Shown here: positions 1-11,215 of the stretch, in pieces
How the letters are laid out: every line of letters starts with the position of its first letter
Numbering within the stretch: position 1 is the stretch's first letter
Assembly (NCBI RefSeq): GCF_026210795.1
Contig: NC_089429.1
Span: 5,913,501-5,977,500 of the forward strand
Direction of reading: 5' to 3'
DNA length: 64,000 nucleotides
Source: Rhizophagus irregularis
Taxonomy: Eukaryota; Glomeromycota; Glomeromycetes; Glomerales; Glomeraceae
Program-made: the position numbers and the translations under genes
Notes under the pieces: model-generated
Told to the model about the DNA's origin: nothing
The model's input: only the letters and a program-made list of their open reading frames with translations
Databases searched by the model: none

Positions 1-239
1 TACAGTGGCCATAAGTCACACGCTCCTGGGTATAATTTCATGGGATGGTTTTTTCCCGAAGGGAAAAAACCCTGAACTACTGTAGTTACTGAAACAGGAA
101 TTATACACGAGATCTTTACGTTGTACTAAACTAATTTTGACGACAGTACAATTGGACAATTTCCAAAATTGTTGAATCCCAATAATAAATAACATCTTTT
201 TTCGATAAAAAAAAAAGGTAATTTTCTTTTCATTTAATA

Positions 240-800
240 ATGGGAAAACCATCATTACATTCTAGGAAAACGGCCTGGCGTAGACAAAAAAAACGACAAT
301 ATAAAAAATTTAAACAAAAAGAAATTGAAATATCTGATCTCCAGATACAGCTCCAGGATTTCCAAAAAGCTGTTGAGACAGCTGGTGAACAAGTGATTTC
401 CAAGCTAGACAAAACTGAGCGTGAAAACGCAAATCTATTGAAGTGGATCGATATTTTTTCAAATCAAATCTCAAGTCAGGAAGAAGAGATATATAAGCTT
501 GAATTAAAGAGTTATTTAGCACAATCATCATCGTCTCTGTCATCTCCACCACAGCCACCATCATCATCATCATCATCACAATTGTCACCGACATCTTTTA
601 AAAGCATGGATGAGTACTTTAAACATAATCAAGTTAGTAATTTTTTAGGTATTGTGCAATTTTTAATGATTTTTATTTTTATAATTAATGAATTGTTCTC
701 ATTTTTTAGTAAAAGAAATCTAGTAGTTCATTATTTTTTTTTACTATTCTCATTTTTTTTAAATAAAAGAAATTTTTGTAATATTGAAATAAATACATAA
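240..800 (+). CDS. hypothetical basic / coiled-coil protein
   Basis: The ORF opens with a strongly basic stretch (residues about 8-28, rich in R and K), followed by a predicted heptad-like coiled coil (about 28-95) and a Ser/Pro low-complexity segment (about 96-120). This order resembles a bZIP layout, but I cannot confirm a true basic-region signature. The last ~50 codons are hydrophobic and AT-driven and are probably not coding. A GT at about 632 (after the codons for HNQ) and an AG at about 709 would splice directly onto a TAA stop, giving a product of about 131 residues. It is followed by AT-rich sequence with no partner gene. The function is unknown; a DNA-binding or scaffold role is only a guess. 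Confidence 0.45.
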   Translation: MGKPSLHSRKTAWRRQKKRQYKKFKQKEIEISDLQIQLQDFQKAVETAGEQVISKLDKTERENANLLKWIDIFSNQISSQEEEIYKLELKSYLAQSSSSLSSPPQPPSSSSSSQLSPTSFKSMDEYFKHNQVSNFLGIVQFLMIFIFIINELFSFFSKRNLVVHYFFLLFSFFLNKRNFCNIEINT

Positions 801-897
801 AATAATCAAATTCGTATTAATAATATATCGTGTAAAATATGTTTTATTTGCCAGTAAATAATAAAAAAAAATATTTGTAAAGGTTTAACTGGGAAAT

Positions 898-945
898 TTT
901 CGCCTATCAGGAGGATATGGGGAAATTTTCGCCCGCTAGAACTTT
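898..945. repeat. short direct repeat
   Basis: The 13-base string GGGAAATTTTCGC occurs twice about 30 bases apart, separated by a GC-richer spacer. It lies between the coiled-coil ORF and the tRNA-like relic. No function is evident. Confidence 0.3.
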
Positions 946-965
946 ACGATAATAATCGCCATAAG

Positions 966-1043
966 GTATACATAGTAATCGAACCAGAGACCCGCTGCGA
1001 TGCGGATTTCCTATCTCAAACTACTCTACCACATGCGATTATC
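966..1043 (-). pseudogene. tRNA-like relic with A- and B-box-like sequences
   Basis: Read on the minus strand, the sequence contains an A-box-like TGGTAGAGTAGTTTGAG and a near-canonical B box GGTTCGATTAC at tRNA-like spacing. A 6-bp stem (ATCCGC/GCGGGT with a 6-base loop) lies between them. The T stem does not pair properly and no convincing acceptor stem was found. It is therefore either a decayed tRNA gene or the head of a tRNA-derived retroposon rather than a working tRNA. Confidence 0.35.
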
Positions 1044-1079
1044 TGTTTAAGGGATATTTATTGATTACTCTTTATTACT

Positions 1080-1480
1080 AAATTACTGGATTATTGATTG
1101 TGCTATTCCCTAATAAGGTTTGTACGATCACTGTAAGACCTGTTATGTATGTATATATACATGTTAATTGTTACTGCGTTAAGAGATTGTTAATTTTTTT
1201 TTTATCAAAAATTAAATGAGAAAACGATTACAGTTATGATAATTGATGATTATAAGGTCAAGGTTACGATAAAAAAATAATTTTTAGAGAATGACATAAA
1301 TAACAGATTAATAGTTATATTTTAGCGTCAAATTGTGTTAGTGAAGTTATTACGACATTAACTTATTAACTTGTGAAGTCACATTCTATAAACTTTTAAA
1401 ACAATATGATATATTGTAATCTTTATTATAATAAAGGAATAAAAAACATATCAATGTTATCACGGTCTTTTATGTGATAT
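1080..1480. other. AT-rich spacer
   Basis: I saw no gene, clear repeat or RNA signal in this stretch. Confidence 0.4.
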
Positions 1481-1489
1481 GTACTGTAT

Positions 1490-1802
1490 TTATGAAAAAA
1501 GATGGAGTTTTAAAGAGCTAGCAATGTTTCTTCCGCTACAGGAAGGAATTTCTAGATCTTCTGTAATAACATCTAACTCCTTAACCTTTTCTTTGATATT
1601 TGCGCTTTCAGTTTCAACCCAGACTATTTTGAAGCATTTTCTGGAGAATTCTATTAATTTATCTAGTGAAGTTTCCGATAATTTTGTAAAATCGATGGCT
1701 GAAACGTATCGGCTTAAGATTCTCTTTAAAACCACCTCACGTGATATGAAGTTGTTTACTTCCTCGTCGGTAGGATCTGAACTTTCCGTATATTCACTTT
1801 AA
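1490..1802 (-). CDS. possible exon of unknown gene (end of upstream gene or separate fragment)
   Basis: The minus frame is open for about 102 codons after an in-frame stop at about 1800. It encodes an acidic, amphipathic, globular-looking peptide with balanced codon use, unlike the low-complexity shadows around it. It lies directly downstream of the five-exon minus-strand gene ending at 1886. I tested joining it to that gene: the good donor at the end of that exon and the AG before this frame do not preserve phase. It may be a final exon with an unrecognised junction, a frameshifted 3' end, or an independent fragment. No family was recognised. Confidence 0.35.
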
Positions 1803-1885
1803 TAGAAAAAAATTTTAAATCATTAAATCATTGTAGTAAAAACAACATAACGATATGAACGTATCGATCACCTTTCTACAATTTG

Positions 1886-3082
1886 TCAAAATTCTTTTAC
1901 TAATGTTGAAAGTACATTTTTCAATTGATATCGATAGTCGGAAAATGATTTACGATATCGTTCGTTAATTGACTTCGCCACGCTTTGATAAGCATCATGC
2001 CCAAAAATTTTTTGTGTTATTTTATCAAACGCATGATCGGGCAGATTTCTAGTTCGCAAAAAAAGACATTTCATTTCTTCGTCAATAACACGATAATTAT
2101 CCTAAATAGTAATAATATCAATAATACATAATACATCAGTAATTCTGCTGTGTAATAACGATTGTTCTTAATTGGTAAGAATGTAACAACCAAAATAAGA
2201 AATGGACTTTACGTTGTCAGATGATGACGAAGTCGAGGTGGTTAGTGGCAAATTTGTTGATGGCTGCTTCGTCGAGGCATCAAGCATTTTGTTTGCCAAA
2301 TGTAGCACACTTGGATGTAAGACCAACCAATTGCAAATTTGCAATTGATTGGTCATTGCGCCAAACTGAACCGGAATTTCTTCTTCACTCTCTAGAAGTA
2401 ATATTAAATGAGAATAAAATTATATTCATTAATTATGTTCAGATTTTATGTTTTACCGCTTTCATCATTTTCATTTTCTTCTTGTTCTTTATCTTGCTCT
2501 CTCCTATCCCTCTCTCTCCTATCCCTCTCTCTCTCTCTCTTCTCTCTTTCTTTTTCTTTTTCTTCTTTCTTTCTTTTTCTTCTTTCTTTTCTTTTTCTTC
2601 TCTCTTTATCTCTCCTCTCCATCTCTTTCTTCTCATTTTCTCTTCTTTCTTTTTCAATATTTCTTTCTTCTTGCTCTGAAAGCATATCTTCATTATAACG
2701 AAGTAAATTTATTTTTAAATAAATTCGCAGAAATATCATTTCAATTGAATAATAAAACAATTATTATAAGGTATTTACCCAAAATAATTCTTTCAATATC
2801 ATCATCTTGTCTATTATTACCTTCTCCAATATCTACATCTTGTCCATGTAAATTATCTTGTTCATGTTCACTTCCTTCCTCTCTCCTTTCATCTCTTTCC
2901 TTATTATAATCACGTGAAGAGTTGGCAACATATGTACGAATAGTTTTTGTAGTCTTTGCAGCTTTTGTTGCCTTGTCTTTTAGGTATCATTATAATAGTA
3001 TTAGGCGCAATTACTATATAAAATTTCAAATCAAAAATATAATTTTATTACCTTTTCCTGTTACTCCTCTGCGTTTAGTCAT
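1886..3082 (-). CDS. five-exon gene, charged low-complexity protein, unknown function
   Basis: The exons are 3082-3052, 2976-2779, 2675-2457, 2391-2213 and 2101-1886. Every intron is GT...AG, 75-111 bp long, and the reading phase is kept at all four junctions, giving 280 residues. The start ATG at 3082 opens a basic peptide (MTKRRGVTGK). Exon 2 is polar. Exon 3 (residues about 77-149) is almost pure E/R/K and probably forms a long charged helix. Exons 4 and 5 (about 150-280) look globular, with a Thr/Ser linker near 195-208 and a KSFSDYRYQL-like helical segment near the end. I do not recognise a family. The joins are by eye, but four phase-consistent introns are strong support. A further exon at 1490-1802 is possible. 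Confidence 0.65.
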
Positions 3083-3204
3083 GATAAACAAACAAGATGG
3101 TACTTATTGGTATTGTGCTAGTAGCAACGTAAAGAAATAGGTGATTCCTGACGAAACGAATACAGCATTATCTTTATTTATTTATAGAGATTTCTCCTAA
3201 TATT

Positions 3205-4870
3205 AAGAAAAAATTACATCGTGACCGCAGCACATAAAAGGAAATTGGGTTAGCATTCTCGAAAAAAACGTTCATGGTTACATTAAATCTTGGATAGTTG
3301 ATCGGAAGAATTTGTTAATGGTTACATCGATTCTTTATGAAGAAAATTTTGGGAAAATTTGATGTCTTAACGGTTACATGTAAAGAAATTATATATGAGT
3401 ATCGTAACCGTAGGACATAAACGGAAATTTGGCCAACAAAATTTTCAAATTATTGGAATAATTGATCGGGAAAATCCTTAATGGGTATATTAGCTCTTTG
3501 TCCGCAGAACATTAATGGTAATTTCGAGCAATATTAACGGTTACAAGTAAAGAAGCTATATATGAATATCGTGATCGCAGGACATAAACGGATTTTCGGG
3601 ATAATTGATCAGGAGAAAAAATTTGTTAATGGTTACATAATCAGGGTTGAAGAATTATACTGTACGTACTATATTATGCTGTCCTAATACTTAAATAGAG
3701 TACATTTTTTATATGTTTAATATATTATATATTTATTTTAATAATTAGGATTGATAATAAATTATTAACTATTCTTTTAATCTTAATAGAAAAAATATTA
3801 TATTAAATATTTAACAGTGCAATATTAATGGGCAATGGAAAAATTGCGGTTACATGTAAGGTGATCGCAGGACATAAAAGGAAATTTAGATTCAGATTTG
3901 GGGATAATAAAAATTATTAATGGTTACACATTGATTTTTTATCTGCAGCGCATTGATAGAATTCAGGGGTAATCTGAAAAATTTGACAGAAATATCGTGA
4001 TCGCAGGACATAAACAGAAATTTAGATCAAAAAATTGATCGGAAAAATATTTGTCAACAGTTCTGTTGATTCTTTATCTGCAAAAGATCTTTATCTGCAG
4101 CACATTGGTGGAATCTAGGGTAATGATCTGAAAAATTTGACATGAATATCGTAGTCGCAATAAATAAATAGAACTTTAGGTCAATAATTGATCGGAAAAA
4201 ATTATTAATGGTTACATTGATTTTTTATCTGCAGCGCATTGATAGAATTCAGGGTAATCTGAAAAATTTGACAGAAATATCGTGATCGCAGGACATAAAC
4301 GGATTTTCGGGATAATTGATCAGGAGAAAAAATTTGTTAATGGTTACATAATCAGGGTTGAAGAATTATACTGTACGTACTATATTATGCTGTCCTAATA
4401 CTTAAATAGAGTACATTTTTTATATGTTTAATATATTATATATTTATTTTAATAATTAGGATTGATAATAAATTATTAACTATTCTTTTAATCTTAATAG
4501 AAAAAATATTATATTAAATATTTAACAGTGCAATATTAGTGCAATGTATACAGTAAATTGATGAATTTTGGGCAATGGAAAAATTGCGGTTACATGTAAG
4601 GTGATTGCAGGACATGAACAGAAATTTAGATCAAAAAACTGATCGGAAAAAAATTTTGTCAACAGTTCTGTTGATTCTTTATCTGCAAAAGATCTTTATC
4701 TGCAGCACATTGGTGGAATCTAGGTAATGATCTGAAAAATTTGGCATGAATATCGTGGTCGCAATAAATAAATAGAAATTTAGATCAATAATTGATCGGA
4801 AAAAATTGTTAATGATTACATTGATTTTTATCTGCAGCGCATTGACAGAATTTGTTACATTAATTCTCTA
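3205..4870. repeat. interspersed ~190-bp repeat array, forward orientation
   Basis: The array is built of degenerate units sharing the phrase TCGTGATCGCAGGACATAAA, then GATCGGAAAAA, GTTAATGGTTACAT, TTTATCTGCAGCGCATTG and a GGTAATCTGAAAAATTTGAC-like segment. About eight units are visible (for example near 3209, 3407, 3570, 3863, 4000, 4144, 4280 and 4590). No coding potential is seen. A mirrored array lies at 5690-6640. Confidence 0.8.
3572..3828 (+). repeat. direct duplication, copy 1 (partner 4283-4539)
   Basis: About 257 bases here recur without a visible difference at 4283-4539, an offset of about 711 bp. The shared block includes CTGTACGTACTATATTATGC and a run ending in AACAGTGCAATATTA. 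The identity is far higher than among the surrounding units, so this is a recent duplication inside the array. Confidence 0.75.
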
Positions 4871-5112
4871 TCTCGGAATTATTTTAAAAAAAAACTTTTA
4901 CAAGTTGTTGACCCAAATTTCCTTTTATGTAGTGCAGTCAGCGATATCACAGTCGTAATATTATAAAAAAAATTACTTTGTACTTTTTTCCCAAAGAATT
5001 CAATTGATATTTTTTTAAAGTTTGACTGTCCATATCTTATCAGTTACATATAAAAATACCACATCTCAGATCAGAGTTTTTAGATTTCTAATAAAAAAAA
5101 GTTAGAAAGAAA

Positions 5113-5380
5113 ATGTCCTCTCCCAAACCTAGTAGAGAAGAAACAGGTATAAAAAAAAAATACCTCATATTAATTCATTAAATAACGTATGATAATATTC
5201 ATATAATTTCTTTCATATATAGATAATACGATATTGATCTCGCTAGACGATCTAATAAAAGAACAAACCCGATTGAACGATCTTCGCCAAACCAACATTA
5301 AAAAGAAACGGCAACGTCCGTCTCGTAACAACCGAACGAAGACCATGGGAGACTGGGCTCAGATGGTGAAAAAAGTATGA
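5113..5380 (+). CDS. small two-exon gene, 63 residues, unknown
   Basis: Exon 1 is 5113-5146 and exon 2 is 5223-5380. The 76-bp intron has GT...AG ends and a pyrimidine-rich 3' part, and splicing joins a split Asp codon in frame. The product starts MSSPKPSREET, continues with an acidic/hydrophobic helix (ILISLDDLIKEQ) and then a K/R-rich segment (KKKRQRPSRNNRTK) before a short tail. GTATGA at the stop could be another donor, so the gene may continue. It sits between two oppositely oriented repeat arrays. It might be a peptide carried by the repeat-bounded element or a host gene fragment. No family was recognised. Confidence 0.45.
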
Positions 5381-5689
5381 TCATTTGATTCTTTAATATT
5401 TTGTGATAATTTGAAATATTTAACACTTTAAAATTATTTGTTAGAATTGATATTGCCATTATATGAAGTTATATCTCATTACAATACCGCACAATATTAC
5501 TATATTCACCTTCTTTTCAATTTATTTCAATAAAAAAATAAATCTTATGTAATTTTATAATTGTATATATCCGTAAAGCTCACCACTAGTGATTTTATCA
5601 TAATAATTGATCGTAATAATTTAAAATCATAAAAATCAAAATTTCATATAAACCAGAACACGAATTGCTAACAATTTTTTTCTGATCAT

Positions 5690-6640
5690 TTGTCTTGTCT
5701 AAATGTGCTGCGATCACGATATTCTTAAAATGTAATGTCAATTTTTCAGAAAAGCTTTGTTAACCCAATTTCCGTTATGTCCAGCAGCCTATATAAATTT
5801 CTTTACATGTAATCGTCAAAACATTAATCAAGAGCTTTGTTAACCCAAATTTCTATAGTTACGATGTTGTTCATTATATAATTCATTAACAATTAATGTA
5901 ACTAACTATTAACGAATTTTTTTTCTGATCAATTATCCCAAAATTTGATGATCTAAATTTCCGCTTATATCTTGCGGTCACAATATTCATATAAATTCCT
6001 TTATATATAACCGTTAAAGAAGTCAACTCATCAGATCATTGCCTCAAAATTTCGTCAATGCATTGTAAGTAAAGAACCAATGTAGCCATTAAGAAAATTT
6101 CCCGATCAATTCAAATTTCCGTTTATGTCCCGCGGTCACAATATTCATACAAAATTTCTTTGCACGTCAATTTTAGATCATTTTACCAAAATGTACTGTG
6201 GACAAAGAACTAACGAATGTAACCATTGACATTTTTTTCTGATCGATTTTCCCAAAATTTAAGAAATTAGTAATCTAAATTTCCGTTTATGTTCTGCAGT
6301 CACGCACGATATTCATACAAAATTTCTTTGCATGTAACTGTTGTTAACACGTCAATTTTAGATCATTTTCCCCAAGATTTCCATTAATGTACTGTGATCC
6401 AAGAACTAATGTAACCATTGACATTTTTTTTTCTCGAAATTTCGTGAAATTCGTAATATAAATTTCCGTTTATGTCCTGCAGTCACGATTTCATACAAAA
6501 TTTCTTTACATGTAACCAGATCATTGCCCAAAATTTCCGTTAATGCACCACGGACAAGGAACTAATGTAACCGTTAAGAAATTTGTTAACCCAAAATTTC
6601 CGTTTATGTGCTGCGGTCACGATACTATGATATCCAATTG
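5690..6640. repeat. interspersed ~190-bp repeat array, reverse orientation
   Basis: These are reverse-complement units of the 3205-4870 array: TTCCGTTTATGTCCTGCAGT, CACGATATTCATACAAAATT, TTTCTTTACATGTAACCGTT and TAATGTAACCATTGAC recur about six times. Together the two arrays form an inverted pair around about 800 bp that includes the small two-exon gene. Confidence 0.75.
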
Positions 6641-6752
6641 AAAATATTATAAAAGCAGTTAATGAATTAAATACACAAACGCGCATGGACATTTTTTAAA
6701 TTTATGATTTTATTTCATTTTATTATTCCTTATTATAATTATTGTCATAGCC

Positions 6753-9700
6753 ATGTTACGAAATAAACCTCGAAAAGCGAATATTGCTGCAATACCTTTT
6801 CGTATCCGTAATAATTTTAGAAGGTTGCCCAACAGATTTTTATTATCGGATAATGATGACAATGAAAAAATGGTACAAAAAGATTTTGAAGATGATAATA
6901 TTAGTGGCGAAGAGTATAATGAATATGGCGACGGAGATGATGATTTAGAACAACGAAGTGATGATGATCATATAGAACAGCGAAGCGATAATGGTGATGA
7001 TTTAGAACAACGAAGCAATGATGATCATTTAGAACAACGAAGCGATAATGATCATTTAGAACAACGAAACGATAATGATGATGATTTAGAACAACAAGCA
7101 ATAATGAAGAAGGTGATACCAACATGATTTCAACATCATCAGAGAATGAAACAGAAAGCGATTATATAATGTCCTTAGAAAGTGATGAAGATTATGAAAC
7201 AATGTCGTCAGATAATGAAGAAAGACATGATTCTGATATCTCAGAAGAAAAGCTATTCGTTGATGAAGCATTGGCTAAAGATAAGTTACCATCTTTTGAT
7301 GGTGATTTTGCTCCATATTTTCAAAATTTAACTACTGCTGCCTTATTTTGTTGGATTTATAAACATAATATTTCAACAAATGCATATGAAGATCTTGTTG
7401 ACATTATCATGAGACCAGAATTTAATAGAGATCATATTGTAAAGAATATTCGGAGATTTCGATCATGGAGGGAGCGTCTTCCTCTTCCCTCAATATCAGC
7501 AAAATCTATCTCAATTTCATCAAAAAAAACACCATCAACTTTAAAGGATTCAAAGATGGCATATCAACTTTCAATAAGTGATATCATTTGGAATGTTCTT
7601 AACAACCCATCACTATTAAAGGAAATGTATTTTGGTGCTGGTGTCGATTCAAAAACAAAATCCGAGTACTGGCATGGTACCTTATGGGTAGAGTCACCTC
7701 TTTTCGGTCAAGAACAATTAATGATATCAGGGGGTAATTATTTATTAAATGCAAGCTGATGGTAGAGAGGTGAAGCAATAAAGTACAAGAGACTAACACT
7801 TTTTTCATATGTATATAATAGAGATATACCAATGCGGCGATTTTGTTTACTATTACGATAATGAGCGAAAACTTGGCAGATTGAGAGCGATATTATTAAA
7901 TGAAGAGAACCAACAGTATCGGCTGAGAATCCAAAAAGTTCTAGATTATAGTGACTTGCCTGGAAATTTTAAGGGAGAATTAAGACAAAATCGCTCTCTT
8001 TCCGGAGAAGTTTGGTTACAAGATGAACCATTCTTGACAATAACAACATCACAAATTTCCGAAAAGGTTGCTGCAGATACACTACGAATTACTGAAATAC
8101 TTTATAAACATCATACACACTGGCGCATTCGTGATGCAACGTTCTCTTATCAACATCCTTCAGAATATATTTCCATAAGGCAGCCACCATCTCCAACAAT
8201 TCCGGTTTATAAGCTGTTTTTGGACATATACTACGATGATTTTGGAACATTTAGGAATGTTTATCATTCGTTAGGAGGTGTTTATGTGCAGTTTGGAAAT
8301 ATGCCTGCCCGTCAAAGAAAGTTGCTCAAAAATCACTTTGTTCTCGGGTTTGTTCCTTTCGGTGGTAATTTCAATGAATTCATGTTGCCATTCATTTCTG
8401 AAATGAAAGAATTCGAACAAGGAAAATTAATGGAAGTGAATGGCCAAGATGCTTGGGTGATAGCCGGTTTAGGTGTCGTAACTGCTGATTTACCACAAGG
8501 GAATGACATGTGTGGTGTATTACGACATAATGCCAATAAAGGTTGCCGCACTTGTACAGCCTCTCGAGAATCACTTACCAACTTCTCTCAGGATGTACCA
8601 GCAACATCAAGATATCATCACATCACTGACGATCAATTTAAAGAGATATTTGATGAACCTGCTACCACAAGGCAAAGACGACTTTGTACTGAGTTCGGAC
8701 TAAGAACAAGGCCTAGCATTTTGGATAGGCTGCTAAGAGAAAGGCATCTACAGACACCTCAAGATGTATATCATGCAACTGCTGGGAAGATTGGACGACT
8801 TCTTAAATTAACGTATGATCTTAGAATTTAATTAACTTTAGCTAGATATGTAACGAACAAAATCTTTTAATAAAGCTTTTTGATTTCCACAGGTGCGAAT
8901 TATTTTCACAAAAAGGAGAGGACGAGTTTATCAAAGCCTGGAAGAACTTAGAGAAACCAAAAAAATGGTCTCGTTTGCCAAATCCAATTAGCCACAATGC
9001 TAGTTTCATGATGTCTGACTATCTTAGGCTCGCTATGATAATGCCTTTTATACTTAATAGTTTTTTAGAATCATCAAGCTTAAAGGAAAATGAATCCAGA
9101 AGCATTCTGCGACGAATTCAAGAATCACGCATTAACATGGCGAAAAATGTAATAATTGCTTGTTGGGTATATGTAGCAAAAACAATGAGGATAGTTTTTG
9201 AAAGCAAGTTTACATTAGATTCGTATGACGAATTACAAAAATGCCTTGAAGAAGAAATGAAAATTCTTCCAAAGGTACAATTATTCATAATTCTTATATA
9301 ATTTTTTATTTTTTATTTATCAATATATAAAATATTATTTAATAATGTGGCTTTAGGTTTTCCCTGAATTTGCTAACTTACCAAACCTGCATATCAATAT
9401 CCACTTGCTGGTGCATGCAAGGACTTATGGTACTCTTATAAACACTCAAGTTGGTATCAAAGAGATGGTGCATCGGATCTTTAAAGCAATGGTACTACGA
9501 ACAAATTGCAAGAATGTCGAGCTAGACTTGTTAAAGCGGTATACTACGCTCTTTGCAATTCGTCATTTAGTAGATGGAGGCGCAGATCAAAGATTATCAC
9601 AACCTTGTAGAGGTTTCGCTACTATGTCCTCAAATTTTAGAAATTTATTGACTAATTGGTATATTACTGAAGACAAGGTATCAAATGAACAAGAACTGGA

Positions 9701-10321
9701 AGGAAATGAAGAAGGTTTGTATTACAATTTTATAATAATAATATTTCCGCAATTATTAACGTATTTTTATTTTATATAGCGATTTCATCTCCAGTGGATT
9801 TTATTACAAATATTATCTTAAAGAGGAGCTTATCCCGTCAGGATCGCGAAAATATCATGAAAAATTTGCCAAATTTCAAATCTGAGCTGCTTCTTTCATT
9901 TATGGACATTGGACAAAAGTCAGCTCTTATATATTCTCAAATGAGCTGGTATGAATTGGCGACATACACTATGGAAGAAAGCGATGGCGTATTTTCCAAA
10001 GTACATCTTCATATTGGTGACGTCGTAACAATACACGAGGAAGACAGTGGTGAATGTTATGCGATTATAAAAGGGATCTTCAAATACAAAGGCAATGATG
10101 ATAAATATTATGCCTTTATTACTATTGATTGGTTTGACAATATTAACAGAATTCACAACGTATTGAAATGTCCTCTTTTTCGCATTCAGACAAGCCAAGA
10201 CATTCGCTGGAGAAGAATCTTCCCGATATCAATAATTGACCACGTACAGAAAGTTCACTTTGTCTATGATACGAAAATTGATTTGTGGATAAAAAATAAT
10301 TATTATTTTACGGCTATATAG
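6753..10321 (+). pseudogene. decayed multi-exon transposase with C-terminal BAH domain (Tnp2/Plavaka-like)
   Basis: The gene starts at ATG 6753 with a basic leader, then acidic tandem peptides of the type DDLEQRSD (about residues 60-120), then a transposase core and a BAH domain. The core (about 8200-8600) has the pattern of CACTA/Plavaka-type enzymes, including FGNMPARQRKLLKNHF, FVPFGG and a Cys pair CRTC. The BAH-like module is at 9980-10270 (HIGDVVTIHEED, YAFITIDWF, RWRRIFPI). Introns 8813-8892, 9275-9356 and 9715-9779 are GT...AG and keep frame. Decay signs: a one-base loss within a DDLEQ-type repeat near 7097, stops around 7757-7790, and a further frame change near 7840. These families cut and paste DNA; BAH domains bind chromatin. 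The assignment to Plavaka rather than another Tnp2-like group is tentative. Confidence 0.7.
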
Positions 10322-10990
10322 CTTTATTATGCAGTACAATGATTCTTTTCGGTATATTTATTTATGATAACGTGATTTATTAAATAAATAAAGATAACGA
10401 TATCGTTACGATATCGTTTGATATCGTATTCATGAATTTATTAGGCACGTGACTTTGCAATTTTTATCCAATCAAATCATTGTTTGTTAGACATGTTAAA
10501 CATTCGCACGATTATGTTTACGTCTACATCTCTCTATTCAATTTTTTTAAATTTTTTTTTAATACCGAAAAACATTTTGACAGTTTTTGTTATCAACAGT
10601 ATAATTTATTCAAAAAAATATATTCATATTAACAATTACAGTCAGACCACTGTATATGCGCGTCTATTTTTATTCCGGCGTACGACAGGTACATATTCTG
10701 CTCTCGCTGGGTTATGTTAAACTATCTTTGACATTTATATAACGCGTCAAAAATAATTACGCGTTCAGTTTTAATAGTTTTTACCTTTTTATAATAATTT
10801 TTTTTTCATATCAATACCCAAAGAAAAAGAATAAAGGGAAAGAAGAAGAAAAAAGAAAAAAACCATTGTGAAAAAACGAAAAAGAGAAAACAAAGGAACG
10901 AAAAGAAAGAGAGATTATCCTGAAATTTTTTCACAAAAGGTACTACTGTACTTGGGGATCATTCGAGGGTTTTTTTTTGGCCGCTGATGA
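10322..10990. other. AT-rich spacer with GATATC palindromes and a purine run
   Basis: There is no gene here. Positions 10385-10430 carry overlapping ATATCGTTACGATATCG palindromes like those in the satellites downstream. Positions about 10818-10916 are an almost unbroken A/G run on the plus strand. Confidence 0.5.
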
Positions 10991-11009
10991 AATGCACCAT
11001 TTTTAAGAC

Positions 11010-11215
11010 CTCTATATGGTAGGCCGTATCATGGAGGCAGGGTATGCACATAGCGAAAGCGCCGTACTCCTATGTAATACTTGGGATCTTGTGGTATCAG
11101 AAGGTAGTGGTGATGTATCATTGGTCATAGGCAGTTGGGTACTAATGGCTGACGACCTAAGGGACACTCTAATGAGGTAGGCCCCGCCGGATGAGCTCAA
11201 CCCACTTATTGCATT
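11010..11215. other. GC-richer island of unknown nature
   Basis: About 200 bp with balanced base composition stands out from its AT-rich flanks. Its texture resembles the retroposon at 21266-22248. No convincing ORF, tRNA box or 5S rRNA signature was found. It could be a structured ncRNA or a retroposon fragment. Confidence 0.35.

Noticed and set aside
1490-2074. Joining the 1490-1802 frame to the five-exon gene as a sixth exon
   Set aside because: No donor/acceptor pair I could find preserves phase; the best donor leads directly into a stop.
2408-2909. Several overlapping plus-strand ORFs made of Ser/Leu/Phe
   Set aside because: They are the antisense shadow of the E/R/K-rich exon 3 of the minus-strand gene, whose introns and phase are consistent.
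3205-6640. Possible CRISPR array
   Set aside because: Units are ~190 bp, degenerate, in two orientations and without constant short repeats or unique spacers; the genome is eukaryotic.
6753-10321. Functional BAH protein-coding gene as a single intact CDS
   Set aside because: At least two frame changes and several stops interrupt the 5' half; introns cannot explain them.
11010-11215. 5S rRNA gene
   Set aside because: A short stretch GATACGGCCTACCATA looked suggestive, but the conserved internal control region of 5S is absent.
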